From: Candidatus Poribacteria bacterium
GTDB taxonomy: Bacteria; Poribacteria; WGA-4E; WGA-3G
NCBI GenBank assembly: GCA_009841255.1
Contig: VXMD01000082.1
Coordinates: 124,001 to 188,000, forward strand
Direction of reading: 5' to 3'
DNA: 64,000 nt
The notes under the pieces were generated by a model, which was not told where the DNA came from, ran no database searches, and worked only from the letters and a program-made list of their open reading frames with translations. Shown in pieces: positions 61,801 through 64,000 of this stretch. The translations under genes and the position numbers were made by a program. Every line of letters begins with the position of its first letter. The first letter of the stretch is position 1.

Positions 61801-61941
61801 CTCAATGGACATATGGAAGGTGTGGAGACGTTGCAATTTTCACCCGACGGCAACACACTCGTCAGTGCAGGACAGGACGGAACAATTCTCTTATGGGACT
61901 GGAACGAAATCCTCAACGGTTTGCCTGTACAGGATAAATAG
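58873..61941 (+). CDS. ECF sigma factor fused through a membrane helix to WD40 repeats
   Basis: This is a 1022-residue protein. Residues 1-185 are a complete ECF sigma factor (EITQDTFLKAYKKLATL; MSCTEIGAFLGVSANTIKSRLHRAQQRL). A helix at about 224-241 crosses the membrane. From about residue 335 there are at least ten WD40 blades (repeats of LAFSPDGTRLASGS and VQLWNTDTGE), which should lie outside the cytoplasm. GGAGA precedes the ATG. Inside the gene AAGGAGG lies five bases before an in-frame ATG at 59431, so a version without the sigma part could be made. Sigma and sensor in one chain removes the need for a separate anti-sigma. Confidence 0.88.
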   Translation: MKNDDIQLIQRVLAGNDDAFSVLVKKYKKQVHALAWRKIGDFHIAEEITQDTFLKAYKKLATLKKPQRFASWLYVIAANRCSSWLRKKRLWTQPLEQLEETDIEQQQRATYSRYVIEENERIAAAAQRDVVKKLLAKLQESERTVITLHYFGEMSCTEIGAFLGVSANTIKSRLHRAQQRLKKEEPMIREALDNFQITPNLTENIMREIARIKPYTPSSSKPFMPWAIAASTIAVVLLMLGIGNHQYLGRFQKPYSFDATSEMKIELIEAPLVLDFVSKTDKRTEFGDPDTPNKSRTPERKPNDIPALYGEAQTEATVENYAKWELPKEAKARLGKGGINAMQFSPDGTQLAVGSNIGVWLYDVETGKEISLFAGMCQSLSFSPDGRYLVNGGGLYRTTKIQVWDTTTGYKVALIDAPASAAALRFSADSKRLISLSSWGDTISRWDIKTGQGITENLEERQFASGTRFPEAHALTYDKIAIGSIEGKIQLWNTITGEKLSSLREHSDLLDQPLGAPSRPPPLNRKQVLALAFSPNGTRLASGSKDKAVQLWDNTTNSEPIVLQKHTGWTNVLAFSPNGKMLASGSTDKTVQLWNTDTGEPIATLTGHLNGINALAFSPDGTTLASGSTDGTIRFWNIKTGDVLAPRITGHTEWVKGVTFSKDSSTLVSVAFNGAINFWDVKTSQRTNHQIAGHRDWLATLAFSPDGTRLASIGAESTMVIGFGRVTYPDSLVRLTDVSTGRQVATLKDKKGASNLVFSPDGKTVAFGNHDEIRLWNTETDSTLDIPLSDQDDVQNILHNAHENGAPGMMPHQMPQISALVFSPDGTRLASATMEGNVHMWDTETGIGLVSLTEQDPDDVKYGVKAAADADPDATIVSTTFPDVTVVYRDPITALAFSANGKLLAAGSRKQIRLWNMGTGNWGKGISSINNRKDSREVFHGSEVLVFSPDSTVLINGDGNGRIQLWDITTGDEIITLNGHMEGVETLQFSPDGNTLVSAGQDGTILLWDWNEILNGLPVQDK
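59419..59433 (+). promoter_or_regulatory. Internal Shine-Dalgarno and ATG in the sigma-WD40 gene
   Basis: AAGGAGG, a five-base gap and ATG at 59431 mark a possible internal start after the sigma domain. The same bases serve as the actual start of the duplicate gene at 62109. Confidence 0.45.
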
Positions 61942-61950
61942 TGTTATAAT
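61921..61950 (+). promoter_or_regulatory. Possible sigma-70 promoter for the second WD40 gene
   Basis: TTGCCT and TATAAT with an 18-base spacer overlap the end of the sigma-WD40 gene. The -10 is perfect, the -35 weaker. Confidence 0.45.
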
Positions 61951-61954
61951 AGGC

Positions 61955-62015
61955 ATCGGTTATCGGTTGTCGAAGGAATGTTCTAAGGAAACGAAATCTC
62001 TTTTGACAGTTAACC
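61955..62015. repeat. Intergenic repeat B, partial
   Basis: ATCGGTTATCGGTTGTCG, AAACGAAATCTCTTTTGACAG and TTAACCACC follow the B layout between the two WD40 genes. Confidence 0.45.
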
Positions 62016-62108
62016 ACCATCCAAAATCTAATTCTATGAGATACGCAATAGCTGCCGCCTTCGGATCTGCTCAAGTGCATATAGCAGTGTTTGAAGAAGG
62101 AGAAATCG

Positions 62109-64000
62109 ATGATAAGAAACGCTTTAGGTAATTTTCAAATCACGTCGAATTTCACCAAGAACGTCATGTCATGGACAATCGCAGTGGTCTTGCTAATGCT
62201 AAGTGTTGGGAACCATCCTGTCCAGGCACAAGCAGATGAAACCATCGAAGATTACGCAAAATGGGAACTCCCGAAAGAGGCAAAAGCGCGCCTGGGTAAA
62301 GGCGGAATCAATGCGATGCAATTCTCACCCGATGGCACACAACTCGCAGTAGGCAGCAATATCGGGATCTGGCTCTATGATGTAGAGACCGGCAAAGAAC
62401 TGTCGCTCTTTGTCGGTATGTGCCAAGCCCTTGCATTTTCACCCGATGGACGCTACCTTGCCAACGGTGGCGGAAAGTATACAATGGGCGAAATCCAAGT
62501 GTGGGAGATAGCTACTGGTCACAAAGTCCCATTCGTTGATGGACTCTCTCCCGCCTCAGCGCTTTGGTTCTCTGAAGATGGGAAAACACTTGTTAGTTTG
62601 GACAATTGGGGCGACACGGTCAGTCAGTTGGACATTGAAACTGGACAAGCAAATATAAAACATATCCAAGAACGACAAGTCACCGGGAGCCGCGGTCCTG
62701 CAGTCTACGCCCTCGCGCATGACAAATTTGCGGTCGGAAACAGGAATGGGAAGATTCAGTTGTATGACACATCAACGGGCAAAATGTTATCGACGCTCAG
62801 AGGACACGCAGATTTATCACTTCAACCGTTAGATACCGCTCCGGATAAACCTGTATTTCCTCCACCACATAGGAGTAAAAGTCAAGTCTTAGCATTGGCA
62901 TTTTCACCCGATGGCACACATCTCGCCAGTGGAAGTCAGGATAAAACAGTCCGACTCTGGGATCTCACCGATGACGACAAATGGATTACCCTCCAAAAAC
63001 ACACTGGTTGGATAAACGTGTTGGCATTCTCTCCTGACGGAACGATGCTTGCCAGCGGAAGTACCGATAAGACAGTGCAGTTATGGAACCCTGCTACGGG
63101 AGATCTGCTTGCGATACTTACGGGACATCTCAACGGTATTACTGCTCTGGCGTTTTCGCCCGATGGCACTATACTCGCAAGTGGGAGCGCAGATGGAGCG
63201 GTCCTATTTTGGAGCACCGAAAATGGAGATTCGCTATCTACTCCTATTATTGGACACACTGGGAGCGTGAAAGCAGTCGCTTTCTCTAACGGCGGTTCTA
63301 CGCTTGCCAGTGTGGCGTTTAACGGCATAATTACATTCTGGGATCTGAAGACCTCAAAAAAATCTGATAGTCAAGTTGCAGGACCCCGAGATTGGTTCCT
63401 AACTTTAGCCCTTTCGCCCGATGCCACGAAACTTGCCAGCGTTGGAGCGGATGGGAACGTAATCCCTGGATTTATTTCTTCTTGGCGACCGGATCCGTTA
63501 ATTCGTTTGACAGAAGCGAGCACGGGCAATGAGATAGCGACGCTTATGGATCGCATGAATCCCTCAAACCTGACTTTTTCACCCAATGGAAAAACGGTGG
63601 CTTTTAGTAATCACGATAAAATTCGTTTATGGAATATAGAGACAGATAGTCATCTTGATATCCAACGCTCACATCCGAATGATATTCACAACGACCGTCC
63701 CAATCCACCTGGAAACGGTGCATTAGGGATACCACCAGGTAGAAGGTTTCGACCAATGCCATCAATCAGCGCTTTAGCGTTTTCGCCTGATGGAACACGA
63801 ATTGTCAGCGCGACGATGGAAGGACAGATTCAGATGTGGGATGCGGAGATGGGGATTGAACTCACTTCCCTCGTAGAGCAGGAACCGGACGGTGCAACAC
63901 ATGAAGTGAAAGATGGAGGTATGACAGTGACAACCTCATATAAGGATCCTATTTTTGCGTTGGCATTCTCTCCAAATGGCAAACGGCTTGCCGCGGGAAG
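62109..64000 (+). CDS. Secreted WD40-repeat protein, partial duplicate of the sigma fusion, runs off the window
   Basis: The frame is open from ATG 62109 to the window end (630 codons). It starts MIRNALGNFQIT, matching MIREALDNFQIT at residue 187 of the gene before it, and the two stay alike through the WD40 blades. The sigma domain is absent. The hydrophobic stretch now ends in VQAQA-DE, a signal-peptidase site, so the product should be exported and free. AAGGAG upstream derives from the former coding sequence. It is a tandem partial gene duplication. Confidence 0.87.
   Translation, partial: MIRNALGNFQITSNFTKNVMSWTIAVVLLMLSVGNHPVQAQADETIEDYAKWELPKEAKARLGKGGINAMQFSPDGTQLAVGSNIGIWLYDVETGKELSLFVGMCQALAFSPDGRYLANGGGKYTMGEIQVWEIATGHKVPFVDGLSPASALWFSEDGKTLVSLDNWGDTVSQLDIETGQANIKHIQERQVTGSRGPAVYALAHDKFAVGNRNGKIQLYDTSTGKMLSTLRGHADLSLQPLDTAPDKPVFPPPHRSKSQVLALAFSPDGTHLASGSQDKTVRLWDLTDDDKWITLQKHTGWINVLAFSPDGTMLASGSTDKTVQLWNPATGDLLAILTGHLNGITALAFSPDGTILASGSADGAVLFWSTENGDSLSTPIIGHTGSVKAVAFSNGGSTLASVAFNGIITFWDLKTSKKSDSQVAGPRDWFLTLALSPDATKLASVGADGNVIPGFISSWRPDPLIRLTEASTGNEIATLMDRMNPSNLTFSPNGKTVAFSNHDKIRLWNIETDSHLDIQRSHPNDIHNDRPNPPGNGALGIPPGRRFRPMPSISALAFSPDGTRIVSATMEGQIQMWDAEMGIELTSLVEQEPDGATHEVKDGGMTVTTSYKDPIFALAFSPNGKRLAAG

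Noticed and set aside
61805-62131. Plus-strand frame spanning the gap between the two WD40 genes
   Set aside because: It overlaps the end of the sigma-WD40 gene and the start of the duplicate in another frame, with no domain signal.

Overview
The window looks like accessory-rich chromosome of a bacterium of the Candidatus Poribacteria type, or a close relative with the same gene style. This is inferred from gene content, not from an rRNA marker (none is visible). The clues are phytanoyl-CoA dioxygenase (PhyH) proteins, LamG and C-type-lectin secreted proteins, a galactonate-dehydratase-like enolase-superfamily enzyme, Gfo/Idh/MocA, AP-endonuclease-type isomerase and amidohydrolase enzymes, a large DUF4175-like protein, and ECF sigma factors fused to sensor domains. 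Most genes are short transcription units on both strands. The spaces between them are filled with several families of small interspersed repeats.

Layout. 1-10.9 kb (minus strand): partial PhyH, PPK2 kinase, DUF4175-like and Yip1-like membrane proteins, a probable selenoprotein redoxin coupled to a cytochrome c, a protease remnant, transketolase and an acidic TPR protein. 10.9-16.5 kb: a LamG protein facing a membrane protein/BatA-like pair across two divergent near-consensus promoters, then an isomerase-cupin-aldo/keto reductase operon. 16.6-25.2 kb (minus): two ECF sigma factors, a GspC-like protein and a surface-glycan block (flippase-like protein, two GT39-type transferases, a broken GT2). 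25.4-33.2 kb: SDR, an unknown protein, two ABC-2 permeases, and a lectin + LamG pair. 33.6-40.2 kb: PhyH, an ECF sigma factor fused to a degenerate M61 peptidase-PDZ module, a dehydratase, and a third secreted protein with the same C-terminal tail. 40.5-45.4 kb: oxidoreductase, Rieske/cytochrome b, TPR lipoprotein, amidohydrolase. 45.5-54.8 kb (minus): nitroreductase, SUMF1-type protein, prepilin peptidase, pseudopilin, NtrC/NtrY-type two-component pair, pgi, PMI-type cupin. 55.0-58.8 kb: a murein-recycling set (S12 hydrolase, NamZ, AnmK). 58.8-64 kb: an ECF sigma-TM-WD40 fusion followed by a partial duplicate that lost the sigma part and gained a signal peptide.

How it fits together. The strongest candidate for an undescribed system is the pair of sigma-sensor fusions. 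Both fusion genes, and the LamG/lectin operon, are preceded by the same ECF-like promoter pattern (TTATGCAxCC, then CGACAT or CGTCAC, always with a 17-base spacer between the hexamers). This suggests autoregulation plus control of secreted surface proteins. Other leading observations are the TGA-containing redoxin with a SelB-type GGU hairpin, and an interspersed leader element whose A-rich tail ends exactly at start or stop codons of more than a dozen genes.
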